A stretch of 7,621 nucleotides of DNA from Rubrobacter sp. (GCA_019247245.1 JAFAPF010000467.1:1-7621), one strand, 5' to 3'. Shown: positions 1 to 6,688, counted from the first letter of the stretch. Program-made: numbers and translations. The notes: generated by a model from the letters alone, not told the origin.

Positions 1-266
1 CGTGCCGGTCCATCCCCGGTTGTGTCCCACTCGGACTTGAGGGCACCGTTGTGCTCCATCCGCCTCAAGGCACGGTACAACGTACCCGGGTTCATTGCTT
101 CAAACCCGAACATCGCCAATCGCTCCATGAGTTTGTACCCGTATAAGTTCGACTCCAGCAACGTCACTAAGACCGCCGGCTCCAACCAGTTACTCGGAGT
201 GGCTAGACCTTCTCGATCCTGGGGAGCCAGGCTCTCGGGCTTCGACTTTCCTTCTGACTCGCTCAT
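1..266 (-). CDS. PadR-family transcriptional regulator, N-terminal part (cut by window edge)
   Basis: Reading the minus strand from an ATG at 266 gives 88 residues that run off the left edge without a stop. After about 28 polar residues comes a winged helix-turn-helix typical of PadR: LEPAVLVTLLESNLYGYKLM, then NPGTLYRALRRMEHNGAL and SEWDTTGDGPAR. The LYGY segment, the GTLYRALRRME recognition helix and the GPAR wing are hallmark PadR signatures. PadR proteins are dimeric repressors that often respond to small molecules and commonly control a neighbouring transporter or stress gene. The start is supported by an AGGAG-type ribosome binding site just upstream on the minus strand (about 269-278). 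The C-terminal dimerisation helix lies outside the window, so the target and ligand class cannot be judged. It is downstream of, and on the same strand as, the broken small gene at 324-607. Confidence 0.88.
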   Translation of the reverse strand, partial: MSESEGKSKPESLAPQDREGLATPSNWLEPAVLVTLLESNLYGYKLMERLAMFGFEAMNPGTLYRALRRMEHNGALKSEWDTTGDGPA

Positions 267-310
267 ACCCTCTCCTCTGGCTTGTTTTGCGGGAGGATTG
301 GAGCTCGCAA

Positions 311-316
311 ATTATC
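311..316 (-). promoter_or_regulatory. Possible -10 element for the PadR gene
   Basis: The minus strand reads GATAAT here, one mismatch from TATAAT, about 45 bases before the PadR start codon. At the expected -35 distance the sequence is only a weak match to TTGACA, so this is a tentative call from the -10 alone. Confidence 0.25.
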
Positions 317-323
317 CATACCG

Positions 324-607
324 CTACTGATCTTCTTTATAGGGGCTGCCGTATTCCTCTTGGGCTGGTCGGCCGTGTTCCTTTATCAGCTCTTGTGCTT
401 GGTAGGGAGTAGGTATTTCTCTAACCCAGTAGGTTAGGTCAGTCTCCTCATCGGAGATCTCAAAGACAGAATCGTCGCTTCCCCACACCCACTTGTGGGC
501 TAGTACCAAGAGGGTGTGGTTGTTGCCGACAAGAAGACGTGAAGAAAGCCTGCATCTATTTGCCAGCCGGCCTCTTCAATGGCCTGTTCTATCTCTTCGC
601 GTGTCAT
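324..607 (-). pseudogene. Small uncharacterised protein with a broken reading frame
   Basis: Two minus-strand frames together look like one protein of about 94 residues. The first starts at ATG 607 (MTREEIEQAIEEAGWQIDAG) and hits a stop at 500. The second, shifted by -1, continues with LVGNNHTLLVLAHKWVWG, then FEISDEETDLTYWVREIPTP, and ends in PAQEEYGSPYKEDQ at stop 324. The first frame loses protein-like character after about residue 20, exactly where the second becomes sensible, so one base appears to be missing at about 530-548. I recognise no family. The product would be small, acidic, soluble and rich in Trp and Tyr, with no membrane segment or signal peptide. The ribosome binding site before 607 is weak. 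If the frame is really broken, translation could only restart at TTG 509 and give 61 residues. It precedes the PadR gene by 57 bp on the same strand. Confidence 0.5.
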
Positions 608-1340
608 TAGCGCTTTCTACTTTTCTCGATCTCTTGGTGGCTCAGTGATTGTAGTATAACTTACTAAGATATGCCTCGCTTGCGGTTGGTCGTTGCCTGG
701 AGGGCGAACGCCACAATCCGCCGCAGCTTAATATGATTCTTTCTCCGGTCGTCCCTTTTTACTGCTAGGAGAGCCGGCTAGATATCTTTTACCTTGAACG
801 CCCAGGGCTTGTTTACACAAAATAGAGGTATGGCGTCAACCACACACACTCCCAAAGCAGGTCTTCCCTCAGCTTCGGTGTATCGCTACCACGTCGTCTC
901 TTCCACGTTGGTCTCCGCTTCGTTAAGCGTATCAGCTTCATATTCAGCGATTTTCTCGCCGCCTAGGCGGCCGACCTCTTAACGTGTCGTACAAGGTTCA
1001 GCTTCTGGGAATACCTGGAGCATCTCATCCATTGGCAGCTCAGGAGGACAGAAGTGCTCGATGGCTCCCTGAAGTAACTCTGCCTGGGCTGTTGCTGACC
1101 TGTTGTTAGCGACACCTTTTTTCTAGCTAGGCTGAATTGGTACTCCGTTGCTAGCACTACCGTAGGCAAACTCTCCAAGAGGGTGTCTCACAACCAATCG
1201 CCCAGCCGCAGATTTTTACGCTCCCTTACCTCTTTGGAACCAAGCGCAGCGAGAAAGAGTTTGTTAAGCTAAATAAAGCTTTGTTGACCTGCGCGTGTAC
1301 GCGTGAGGGCGTCGTATTCGTGGTCGTCAGGGGGGTGATT
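608..1340. other. Gene-poor stretch with a possible decayed minus-strand frame
   Basis: No intact gene is supported in these 733 bases on either strand. On the minus strand, one frame from about 1122 to 886 reads like protein: AELLQGAIEHFCPPELPMDE, then FPEAEPCTTR, an in-frame TAA at 981-979, then EVGRLGGEKIAEYEADTLNE and a terminal VEETTW before a TAG at 886. It has no start codon or ribosome binding site and matches no family I recognise, so it may be a fossil gene or chance. A short inverted repeat TAGTA-N5-TACTA (652-666) overlaps a TATACT on the minus strand, about 45 bases before the start at 607, and could be a promoter or operator for that gene. Another short inverted repeat, CGCGT-GT-ACGCG, lies at 1292-1303 upstream of the serine hydrolase. 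Confidence 0.4.
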
Positions 1341-1343
1341 TTG
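1329..1343 (+). promoter_or_regulatory. Shine-Dalgarno and TTG start of the serine hydrolase
   Basis: AGGGGGGTGAT differs from the ideal AGGAGGTGAT by essentially one base. Its G-run ends 5 nt before TTG 1341. This decides the start against the upstream TTG 1281, which has no such site and would add 20 residues without family character. GTG 1335 lies inside the Shine-Dalgarno itself and is unlikely. Confidence 0.6.
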
Positions 1344-2708
1344 TCACTAGAGCTACAGGACCGGCAGAAGCCTTCAACCGACAATGCTGGAAAGAGTAGC
1401 GACCGGCGGCGGGACCGTCGGGTCTGGGAGGTCTTTCTCTCGCTCTTATTGGCCTTTATCGGGGCGGCATCCGCCTTGGCCGTCAGCGAGAACTTAGCGA
1501 GTGAGCAAGGTCCCGTCGCTCCTGTCGGTTCTGTTGCGAGGTTACCAACTCCGCTGCCCAAGAAGACGGTGCCAGGCTTCGATAAACAGGCGTTGAAGGC
1601 TCGGCTTGAGGAGATAGCCAAAGGACACGAGGGTACCTATGGGGTCTCGGTACTAGAGCCCACTTCCGGGACGAGGGTCTCGCTGCGGGGCGACGAAGAG
1701 TTTATGTCGGCCAGCATCGGCAAGCTACCCGTGCTCGCTACGCTCTACCAGGGTGCGGCGCGCGGACAGCTGGACCTCGAGGAGCAGATCTCGGTCGTTC
1801 CCGAGGATATCCAGGATTACGGCAACGGCGAGGATCTGACCTCCTTCCCAGCAGATTACTCTCTCAGCCTACGCCAGTGCGCCTACAACCTCGTTAACCA
1901 CAGCGACAACATTGCCTGGGCGATGCTCAACCGTCGCCTCGGAGAGGATAGGGTAAGGACCGAGCTCGAGGGGATGGGTATCAAGAATTCCCAGTACTCT
2001 GACCATCTATCTGGGTACTTCACCACCTCAGATGAGGTGCTGGTCCTGCTTGAAAAGATCTCCGATCCTAAGTTCACCAACGAAAAGCTCTCATCTGAGA
2101 TGCTCGATGCCATGACGCAGACCGACTTTGAGGACCGTATCCCGGAGAAGCTGCCTACCGATGTGCGCGTTGCCCACAAAACGGGCTCTTACAGCGACAA
2201 CTTTGGTGATGCTGGGGTTGTGTTCTACAAGGACGATCAGGGCGTAGAGAGGCACTACTACCTAGCGGTACTAGCCAAAGGTGCAAGCGAGTACGATGCT
2301 CGAGATGCTATTCAACAGATGTCCCTTGCTGTCTACGAAGTGCTGAGGGGTGTAAGGGTAGATCCTCAGTGGTCACGTGGGTCGGCCGATCGCCTGGAGA
2401 ACGTTGTCGATGGGTCGTTGGTCACCCAGCAGCCAGCTCCCGTGGAGAAGACCCAGAGGCCCGAGGAGACCACGATGCCTGCGAAGTCTCCACTCGACGA
2501 TAAGCCGCCGGCGCTCCGACAGCCTCCACCTAGCAATGAGAGGTCTCTACCAGAAAGTTGGCGTAACGTGGTCCCCAATCCACCGTTCGCGTTCTCACCG
2601 CCCCTCGACCCGACCGTGCAGGAGCCTGTAGAGGCCAACAAGGGGTTTATACCCATCTTCCCGCAATGGGTCACTGAACAAGAGGAAGAAGAGACGACAA
2701 ACTCTTAG
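1341..2708 (+). CDS. Exported serine hydrolase, class A beta-lactamase-like fold, with proline-rich tail
   Basis: This is a 455-residue protein from a TTG at 1341, chosen because a strong Shine-Dalgarno (AGGGGGGTGAT, 1329-1339) sits just before it. The frame also stays open back to a TTG at 1281. A basic stretch (SSDRRRDRR) precedes one hydrophobic segment at about residues 29-48, which fits a signal anchor or signal peptide, so the domain lies outside the membrane. Catalytic motifs in order are SxxK as S125-I-G-K128, SDN at 188-190 and KTG at 280-282. The omega-loop segment between SDN and KTG is short and shows no ExxxN motif like Glu166-Asn170 of class A enzymes, so efficient deacylation of beta-lactams is doubtful. 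A role as a penicillin-interacting or cell-wall hydrolase is as likely as antibiotic resistance. From about residue 346 to the end the chain is low-complexity and rich in Pro, Glu and Ser, ending in an acidic EQEEEETTNS. It stands alone, with no operon partner. Confidence 0.85.
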   Translation: MSLELQDRQKPSTDNAGKSSDRRRDRRVWEVFLSLLLAFIGAASALAVSENLASEQGPVAPVGSVARLPTPLPKKTVPGFDKQALKARLEEIAKGHEGTYGVSVLEPTSGTRVSLRGDEEFMSASIGKLPVLATLYQGAARGQLDLEEQISVVPEDIQDYGNGEDLTSFPADYSLSLRQCAYNLVNHSDNIAWAMLNRRLGEDRVRTELEGMGIKNSQYSDHLSGYFTTSDEVLVLLEKISDPKFTNEKLSSEMLDAMTQTDFEDRIPEKLPTDVRVAHKTGSYSDNFGDAGVVFYKDDQGVERHYYLAVLAKGASEYDARDAIQQMSLAVYEVLRGVRVDPQWSRGSADRLENVVDGSLVTQQPAPVEKTQRPEETTMPAKSPLDDKPPALRQPPPSNERSLPESWRNVVPNPPFAFSPPLDPTVQEPVEANKGFIPIFPQWVTEQEEEETTNS

Positions 2709-3072
2709 GCCAGAAAAGCTCCGAGAAGCGTAGCGACACGAGCCCAGAGTAACGCCGTTCCGCTCTACATAGCTCACATGCGCGAGTTACACTGTTGCTG
2801 GGTCTCTTCGAGACTAGAGACTGTCTAAAACGTCCCGAAAGGCTTTTGAATAGAAGCCCCATGGGCCCACTAAACAGAGCAAAAGTGTAATTCCTAGCCG
2901 TTGCGGGACCGTTTAGGAGCAAAACCTCGCTTCAAGTACTTTTCAGACAGTCTCTAGAGCCCGTAGCCCAGCGCTAGCCGTCCGGCCTCCGGCATCGCTC
3001 GAAAGCCGCCTAGGTTTTTCGTCGTCTCCTGAATCCCGCGCTGATAGACTCCCTTCGGAGGCGTAAAGAGCG
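2709..3072. other. Intergenic region hosting a MITE-like insertion
   Basis: There is no gene between the serine hydrolase stop and the kinase start. The region holds the inverted-repeat element described separately (2814-2957). I see no convincing rho-independent terminator after 2708. The last 15 bases supply the kinase ribosome binding site, GGAGG at 3057-3061, 11 nt before ATG 3073, which is a rather long spacing. Minus-strand open frames crossing this region have no family character and run through the element's ends. Confidence 0.5.
2814..2957. mobile_element. MITE-like element with 13-nt perfect terminal inverted repeats
   Basis: The left end reads CTAGAGACTGTCTAAAA (2814-2830). The reverse complement of the right end reads CTAGAGACTGTCTGAAAA (2957-2940). 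The first 13 nt are identical, and the match resumes in the A-run after one indel. Symmetry stops exactly at CTAG on both sides. CTAG may therefore be a duplicated 4-bp target, leaving AGACTGTCT as the true tip, and a YTAR/CTAG target is known for IS5-type elements. A second, weaker inverted repeat lies inside: AAACGTCCCG at 2828-2837 against the reverse complement of CGGGACCGTTT at about 2924-2934. The element is about 144 bp, carries no transposase and has no gene of its own, so it would need a transposase in trans. It could also be the remnant of an internally deleted insertion sequence. Confidence 0.7.
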
Positions 3073-3945
3073 ATGGTCGAGTCCCCTAAAACCGGAAGCG
3101 ACAAGGATCTACCGCGGCTCAACCACGAGCTTTCCGTGCTGAACGCGATCGCCCGGGAGCTGAACCGCTCCGTGGATCTGCGCGAGGCTCTTGAGTTCAC
3201 CTTATCGCAGGTAGCCGCACTCCTGGATCTGAGGACCGGTTGGATCTGGCTGATCTCCGAAGAATCCTCGGAGCCTTACCTGGCCGCTATCCAGAACTTG
3301 CCACCCGCTCTGGCCAACGATCCCTGGCACATGGATGGTTCCGGCTACTGCTACTGCTTGGATACCTATAAAAGGGGTGATCTCGAGGGCGCAGCGAACG
3401 CAAACGTGCTCACGTGCAGCCGTCTTTACGGTCTGGTGGACGGCACCGATGGCCTCCGCTATCACGCCAGCATCCCCCTCTATGCCCAAGACAAGAAGCT
3501 TGGCGTCATGAACGTCGCCAGCCCGGACTGGCGGAGCCTCTCTCCAGAAGACCTGCAACTGCTCTACACGATCGGGGACCTGCTGAGCATCGCCGTCGAG
3601 CGGGCCCGGCTCTTCGCCCGAAGCATCCAGCTCGGCGCAGCCGAGGAGCGCAACCGGCTGGCGCGTGAGATACACGACACTTTAGCCCAGGGCCTCACCG
3701 CCACCGCTTTACAGCTCGAATCCGTCGATGCCCTGCTCAGCGACGCCGGCTTGAACGTGGAGAGAGCCCGGGAACCACTGCGGCGCGCGCTCTCCCTCAC
3801 CCAGTCCAACCTGGAAGAGGCTCGGCGCTCGGTGCTGGACCTGCGGCCGCACCGCTTGAGAGCCGTTCGCTCACCGAGGCACTCAAAGCCTTGGTGGATA
3901 GGTGGGAGTCGGAAGAAGGCATCAGCGCGCGTTTTCAGACGGTAA
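3073..3945 (+). CDS. GAF-domain histidine kinase, sensor and dimerisation part (frameshifted)
   Basis: This is the N-terminal portion of a soluble sensor kinase of the NarL/LiaS (HPK7) type. Residues about 14-180 form a GAF domain (ELSVLNAIARELNRS, DLREALEFTL, then RYHASIPLYAQDKKLGVMNV). It carries an unusual cysteine set, C93-x-C95 and C115, in YCYCL and TCSRL. Residues about 190-257 form the HisKA_3 dimerisation domain, with phospho-acceptor His201 in REIHDTLAQGL and the closing motif RRSVLDLRP. There is no membrane segment, so the signal is sensed in the cytoplasm. After residue 259 (near 3849) the frame turns nonsensical and stops at 3945. The ATPase domain continues in the -1 frame. One missing base within CGGCCGCACCG explains this: restoring a G gives RPAPLESRSLTEAL, the normal family sequence. 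Without repair of the frame the product would lack the ATP-binding domain and be inactive as a kinase. Confidence 0.85.
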   Translation: MVESPKTGSDKDLPRLNHELSVLNAIARELNRSVDLREALEFTLSQVAALLDLRTGWIWLISEESSEPYLAAIQNLPPALANDPWHMDGSGYCYCLDTYKRGDLEGAANANVLTCSRLYGLVDGTDGLRYHASIPLYAQDKKLGVMNVASPDWRSLSPEDLQLLYTIGDLLSIAVERARLFARSIQLGAAEERNRLAREIHDTLAQGLTATALQLESVDALLSDAGLNVERAREPLRRALSLTQSNLEEARRSVLDLRPHRLRAVRSPRHSKPWWIGGSRKKASARVFRR

Positions 3946-4256
3946 ACGGCGACAGTCCCCTGCCATCGCGTGTCGAGGTTGGTCTGTACAGGATCTGTCA
4001 GGAAGCGATGACCAACGTCGCCCGACACGCGGAGGCCGAGCACGTGGCCATTCAGCTTGTGGCTACCCCTGAGCAGGTCCGGCTCGCCGTCGAGGACGAT
4101 GGCCGGGGCTTCGATGCCTCCGAGATATCTACAGGACATCACGGGCTGGTCGGAATGAACGAGCGGGCGAAGATGCTCGGAGGCAGCTTCGATCTACAGA
4201 GCAACCCCGGCACCGGCACCCGGATCCAAGTAACGGTCCCGTTAGAGAATCCCTAA
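3891..4256 (+). CDS. Histidine kinase ATP-binding (HATPase_c) part, continuation of the split kinase
   Basis: This is the C-terminal catalytic portion of the same kinase. The protein-like frame actually begins upstream of the nominal ATG 3891, at about 3855 ([20 protein letters not shown]). An N box is visible in [16 protein letters not shown], a G1 box in VEDDGRGFD, a G2-type segment in [15 protein letters not shown] and a final [15 protein letters not shown]. These are all the elements for binding ATP and phosphorylating the dimerisation-domain histidine. Joined to the upstream part the kinase would be about 394 residues, normal for this family. No convincing ribosome binding site precedes ATG 3891, so independent expression is unlikely. 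The stop at 4254-4256 is followed after 2 nt by the response regulator, which indicates translational coupling. Confidence 0.85.
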   Translation: MVDRWESEEGISARFQTVNGDSPLPSRVEVGLYRICQEAMTNVARHAEAEHVAIQLVATPEQVRLAVEDDGRGFDASEISTGHHGLVGMNERAKMLGGSFDLQSNPGTGTRIQVTVPLENP

Positions 4257-4258
4257 AG

Positions 4259-4915
4259 ATGAAACAATCAGCAAAGATCCGGATCCTCGTTGCCGATGAC
4301 CACCCGATACTGCGTGAGGGCCTCGTAGCCGTCCTGAGCACCCAGCAGGATTTCGAAATCGTTGGTGAGGCGGCGGACGGTTCGGAGGCGGTGCTTCTAG
4401 CGGAGCGTCTGGTGCCCGACGTGCTCCTGCTTGACCTCGAGATGCCGGGGCTGGACGGGGTAGCGGTTCTGAACAGGCTGCGGGAGGTCGGCTCCGAAGC
4501 ACAGACCATTGTCTTTACAGCCTACGATACCGACGAGCGTATCCTAGCGGCCCTACGCACCGGGGCTCGGGGTTATCTGCTCAAGGGCGCATCCCGAACG
4601 GAGATCATCAACGCCGTCCGTACCGTCAACACCGGGGGATCGCTTCCGGGACCCATCGTAACGGCCCGTCTACTGGAACAAATAGAGGAGGGCGATGAGA
4701 AGGGACAACCGAACAAGCTCACACCTCGGGAGCTCGAAGTCCTGGCGCTCCTGGCTCGTGGCCGGAAGAACGCAGAGATCGCTGACAGCCTGTTCATCAG
4801 CGAGAGGACCGTCAAGTTTCACGTAAGCTCGATCCTCGCCAAGCTCGACGCCGAGAACCGCACCGAGGCGGCCAGGATCGCCCTTCGGCGCGGTCTTATA
4901 GAAGAGTCATCCTAG
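4259..4915 (+). CDS. NarL/LuxR-family response regulator
   Basis: This is an intact 218-residue DNA-binding regulator, the cognate partner of the kinase just upstream. The receiver domain (about 7-125) has the acidic pair D13-D14, phospho-acceptor D59 in LLLDLEMPG, the switch threonine T87 and the conserved K109 in GYLLKGA. A linker of about 25 residues leads to a LuxR-type helix-turn-helix (about 152-213) with [20 protein letters not shown] and [20 protein letters not shown]. Phosphorylation is expected to drive dimerisation and binding to inverted-repeat promoter sites. The 2-nt gap from the kinase stop and the weak ribosome binding site suggest that its translation depends on the kinase frame, so the upstream frameshift might reduce its expression. 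The targets are unknown. It converges tail to tail with the transporter at 4929, with 13 bp between them. Confidence 0.95.
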   Translation: MKQSAKIRILVADDHPILREGLVAVLSTQQDFEIVGEAADGSEAVLLAERLVPDVLLLDLEMPGLDGVAVLNRLREVGSEAQTIVFTAYDTDERILAALRTGARGYLLKGASRTEIINAVRTVNTGGSLPGPIVTARLLEQIEEGDEKGQPNKLTPRELEVLALLARGRKNAEIADSLFISERTVKFHVSSILAKLDAENRTEAARIALRRGLIEESS

Positions 4916-4928
4916 CCTCCTGCCTCCG

Positions 4929-5816
4929 TCATACCCGCCTTTCCTCCTTCACGCCACCAACACGGATCCCCGTAACGAGCGCGACGCTCGATAGGATGAT
5001 GCCAAGGCCTATGAACGTCCCGATCCCTACAGGATCGCTCAGGAACAGGATGCCGAACAACAACCCGAAGACCGGCACGAGAAACGTCACGGTGAGGGTC
5101 TTTGTAGGCCCGACGTTGGCGAGCAGGTGGAAGTAGAGCAGGTAGGCCACGGCTGTACAGAGCAGGGACAAAGCTAGTACGGAGAGAGCCACCGCAGGGG
5201 GTGGCGCCTCTGCCGGGAGGGTAACGGCCGCCGGGGAGAGCAGGAGCATCGCGGCTCCCGTCTGCTGCCCGATCGCCAAGGCCAGCAGCGGGGTGTCCAC
5301 GAAGGTACGTTTGGCGTACACCCCACCCAGCGCGTAGGAGAAGGCGGCCGCAAGCGATGCCCCAACCGAGATCAGGACGGTCCAGTCCAAGGCGATGGGA
5401 GTCCATCCTACGAGCACCACTACCCCGACGATCCCCGAAACTACCCCGACGACCTTTCTGGCCGTCAACGCCTCCCCTATCCACGCTGCGGCCACCACTG
5501 CGGCGAACAGCGCGGTGGTGGAGTTCAGGATGGCTCCCAGAGAAGCCGTCAGGTTGATCTCCGAGGCCGCTATCAGCGTGAAGGGAAGCGCCGCGTTCAA
5601 GCCTCCGAGGATCAAGAACTCCTTCCAGTGAGTCCTAAGCTTAGGAAGACGGCTGGCGGCGACGGCGTAAAGCGTAAGGACTACGGCTGCCAGGCCAACG
5701 CGCATCTCCATGAGCACGAAAGGGCCCAAGGCCGGGACAGCAACACGAATGAAAAGAAACGAACCGCCCCAGAGGGCCCCGAGCAAGGTGAGCACCATAA
5801 GCTCTTTCGGTCTCAT
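4929..5816 (-). CDS. EamA/DMT-superfamily transporter
   Basis: This is a 295-residue integral membrane protein with ten predicted helices in two repeated halves (roughly 6-26, 33-53, 67-85, 92-113, 121-139, 147-166, 178-198, 208-229, 238-259 and 265-284). Family features are the N-terminal ALWGGSFLFIRVA, the end of repeat one in GEALTARKVVGVVSGIVGVV, the second-half AVAYLLYFHLLANVG, and VPVFGLLFGILFL near the end. Such carriers usually export metabolites such as amino acids, nucleosides or toxic analogues. The substrate cannot be read from sequence. It starts at ATG 5816 with GGAG about 10 nt upstream. It is the last gene of a minus-strand run and begins 67 bp after the repair methyltransferase stop, so co-transcription is possible but not certain. 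A near-palindrome GGTCTTTAAACC (5844-5855, one mismatched pair) lies in its leader. Confidence 0.93.
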   Translation of the reverse strand: MRPKELMVLTLLGALWGGSFLFIRVAVPALGPFVLMEMRVGLAAVVLTLYAVAASRLPKLRTHWKEFLILGGLNAALPFTLIAASEINLTASLGAILNSTTALFAAVVAAAWIGEALTARKVVGVVSGIVGVVVLVGWTPIALDWTVLISVGASLAAAFSYALGGVYAKRTFVDTPLLALAIGQQTGAAMLLLSPAAVTLPAEAPPPAVALSVLALSLLCTAVAYLLYFHLLANVGPTKTLTVTFLVPVFGLLFGILFLSDPVGIGTFIGLGIILSSVALVTGIRVGGVKEERRV

Positions 5817-5875
5817 GCCCGGGTCGCTCCTTTCGTCTCAGGCGGTCTTTAAACCAGGGCGGTTAGTGCTGTTTT

Positions 5876-5896
5876 GGTGGTCTTTACGTTACCACC
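5876..5896. other. Small hairpin overlapping the repair-gene stop codon
   Basis: GGTGGT (5876-5881) and ACCACC (5891-5896) form a 6-bp stem with a 9-nt loop across the TAA of the upstream gene. No T-run follows on either transcribed strand, so it is not a canonical terminator. It could mark mRNA processing or attenuation ahead of the transporter gene, or be incidental. Confidence 0.3.
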
Positions 5897-6675
5897 GGGC
5901 GACATACACGGCACGACCGATACCCGGCGATCAGCGCTTCGCGCACGGAGCGAAAGGGCCGACGATTCTCGGGATGAATCCTACCGACGTTGCGGCAGGT
6001 GGCGTAGCATACGATCTTCGTGGTGCACGCCGCTATGTATGGAGTGCGTACGATCTCGTCCAGCGAGACGCCTTCTAGTTTCAGAAGCCTTGCTTTTTCG
6101 CCGGCACCGAAAGCGTAGTTACCCACGCGGCCGTCGTTCTTGACTACCCGATGACAAGGCACCAGGAGCGGAACGGGATTGTTCGCGAGCGCCGTGCCCA
6201 CGGCTCTGGAGGCCTTGGGAGATCCAACCTCGCGAGCAACCCAGGAGTAGGGACGCACCTCTCCGCGGGGTATGCTCTTTACCACCTCAAGGACGCGCCG
6301 CTGAAAGGGTGTAGTTTCGGAAAGATCCAACGACACCTCCACCCGCTTTCCGGCGAGCGCCGTCGCTACCTTTTCTGTCAGGTTACGCGTCGGCGTGTCG
6401 GTGCCTTCGACTAGAAGCCGCTTGAAGCGCTCGCGGTAGCTTCGGGCAAAATCCTCGGGAGAGCCACCCCGTTGCACGAAGCGTACTCCTCGCAGACCCA
6501 CACCGACGTACATCCTGCCGATCGGGGAGTCGACGGTGAAGAACCGATCTACCACACTGCTCAACACACGCTCGACGAGCCATTCGGGCTCCTCCCCCAC
6601 CGGCAGGCGGGCCACGATCGTCCTCAGCAGTCCGGTTAAGAGCTCATCCTGGGCTTCGTGAAACCTCTCGTTCAC
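5884..6675 (-). CDS. ogt: Methylated-DNA-protein cysteine methyltransferase with C-terminal Ada-type four-cysteine module
   Basis: This is a 263-residue DNA alkylation repair protein that starts at GTG 6675, with AAAGGTGG 6 nt upstream. Residues about 46-120 match the N-terminal domain of O6-methylguanine methyltransferases (VDSPIGRMYVGVGLRGVRFV). Residues about 121-205 are the catalytic domain, with TPFQRRVLEVVKSIPRGEV, the Arg-finger region SPKASRAVGTALANNPVPLL and the active site P173-C174-H175-R176-V177. C174 takes the methyl group from O6-methylguanine. Residues about 210-262 resemble the Ada phosphotriester-repair zinc domain: IVC223-YAT-C227 and SC255-RV-C258, with NRRPFRSVREALIAGYR between. 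In E. coli Ada this domain is N-terminal, so the order here is reversed. The first roughly 45 residues are an extra helical segment of unknown role. The sigma factor gene ends 13 bp upstream, so the two are very likely one operon. Confidence 0.92.
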   Translation of the reverse strand: MNERFHEAQDELLTGLLRTIVARLPVGEEPEWLVERVLSSVVDRFFTVDSPIGRMYVGVGLRGVRFVQRGGSPEDFARSYRERFKRLLVEGTDTPTRNLTEKVATALAGKRVEVSLDLSETTPFQRRVLEVVKSIPRGEVRPYSWVAREVGSPKASRAVGTALANNPVPLLVPCHRVVKNDGRVGNYAFGAGEKARLLKLEGVSLDEIVRTPYIAACTTKIVCYATCRNVGRIHPENRRPFRSVREALIAGYRSCRVCRPVVT

Positions 6676-6688
6676 TTGAAACCACCTT

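Noticed and set aside
22..330. Plus-strand open frame of 102 codons
   Set aside because: It lies opposite the PadR gene, whose winged-helix signatures on the minus strand are clear. The plus-strand protein has no family character.
506..1186. Twelve-base direct repeat CCAAGAGGGTGT at 506-517 and 1175-1186
   Set aside because: The match is short, the flanks do not extend it, and the protein readings around it differ, so chance is adequate.
1226..1621. Minus-strand open frame of 131 codons
   Set aside because: It overlaps the N-terminal half of the serine hydrolase and is serine- and arginine-rich low-complexity translation, typical of an antisense shadow.
2671..2922. Minus-strand open frame of 83 codons through the inverted-repeat element, considered as a transposase remnant
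   Set aside because: It contains no DDE-type motif and runs out across the element end into unrelated sequence.
3564..4142. Minus-strand open frame of 192 codons across the kinase frameshift
   Set aside because: It is antisense to well-recognised kinase domains and has no family features. Its length follows from G+C-rich codon bias.
4912..5484. Minus-strand open frame of 190 codons in another frame of the transporter
   Set aside because: The frame at 4929-5816 shows ten membrane helices and EamA motifs; this one is Gly/Arg-rich shadow translation.
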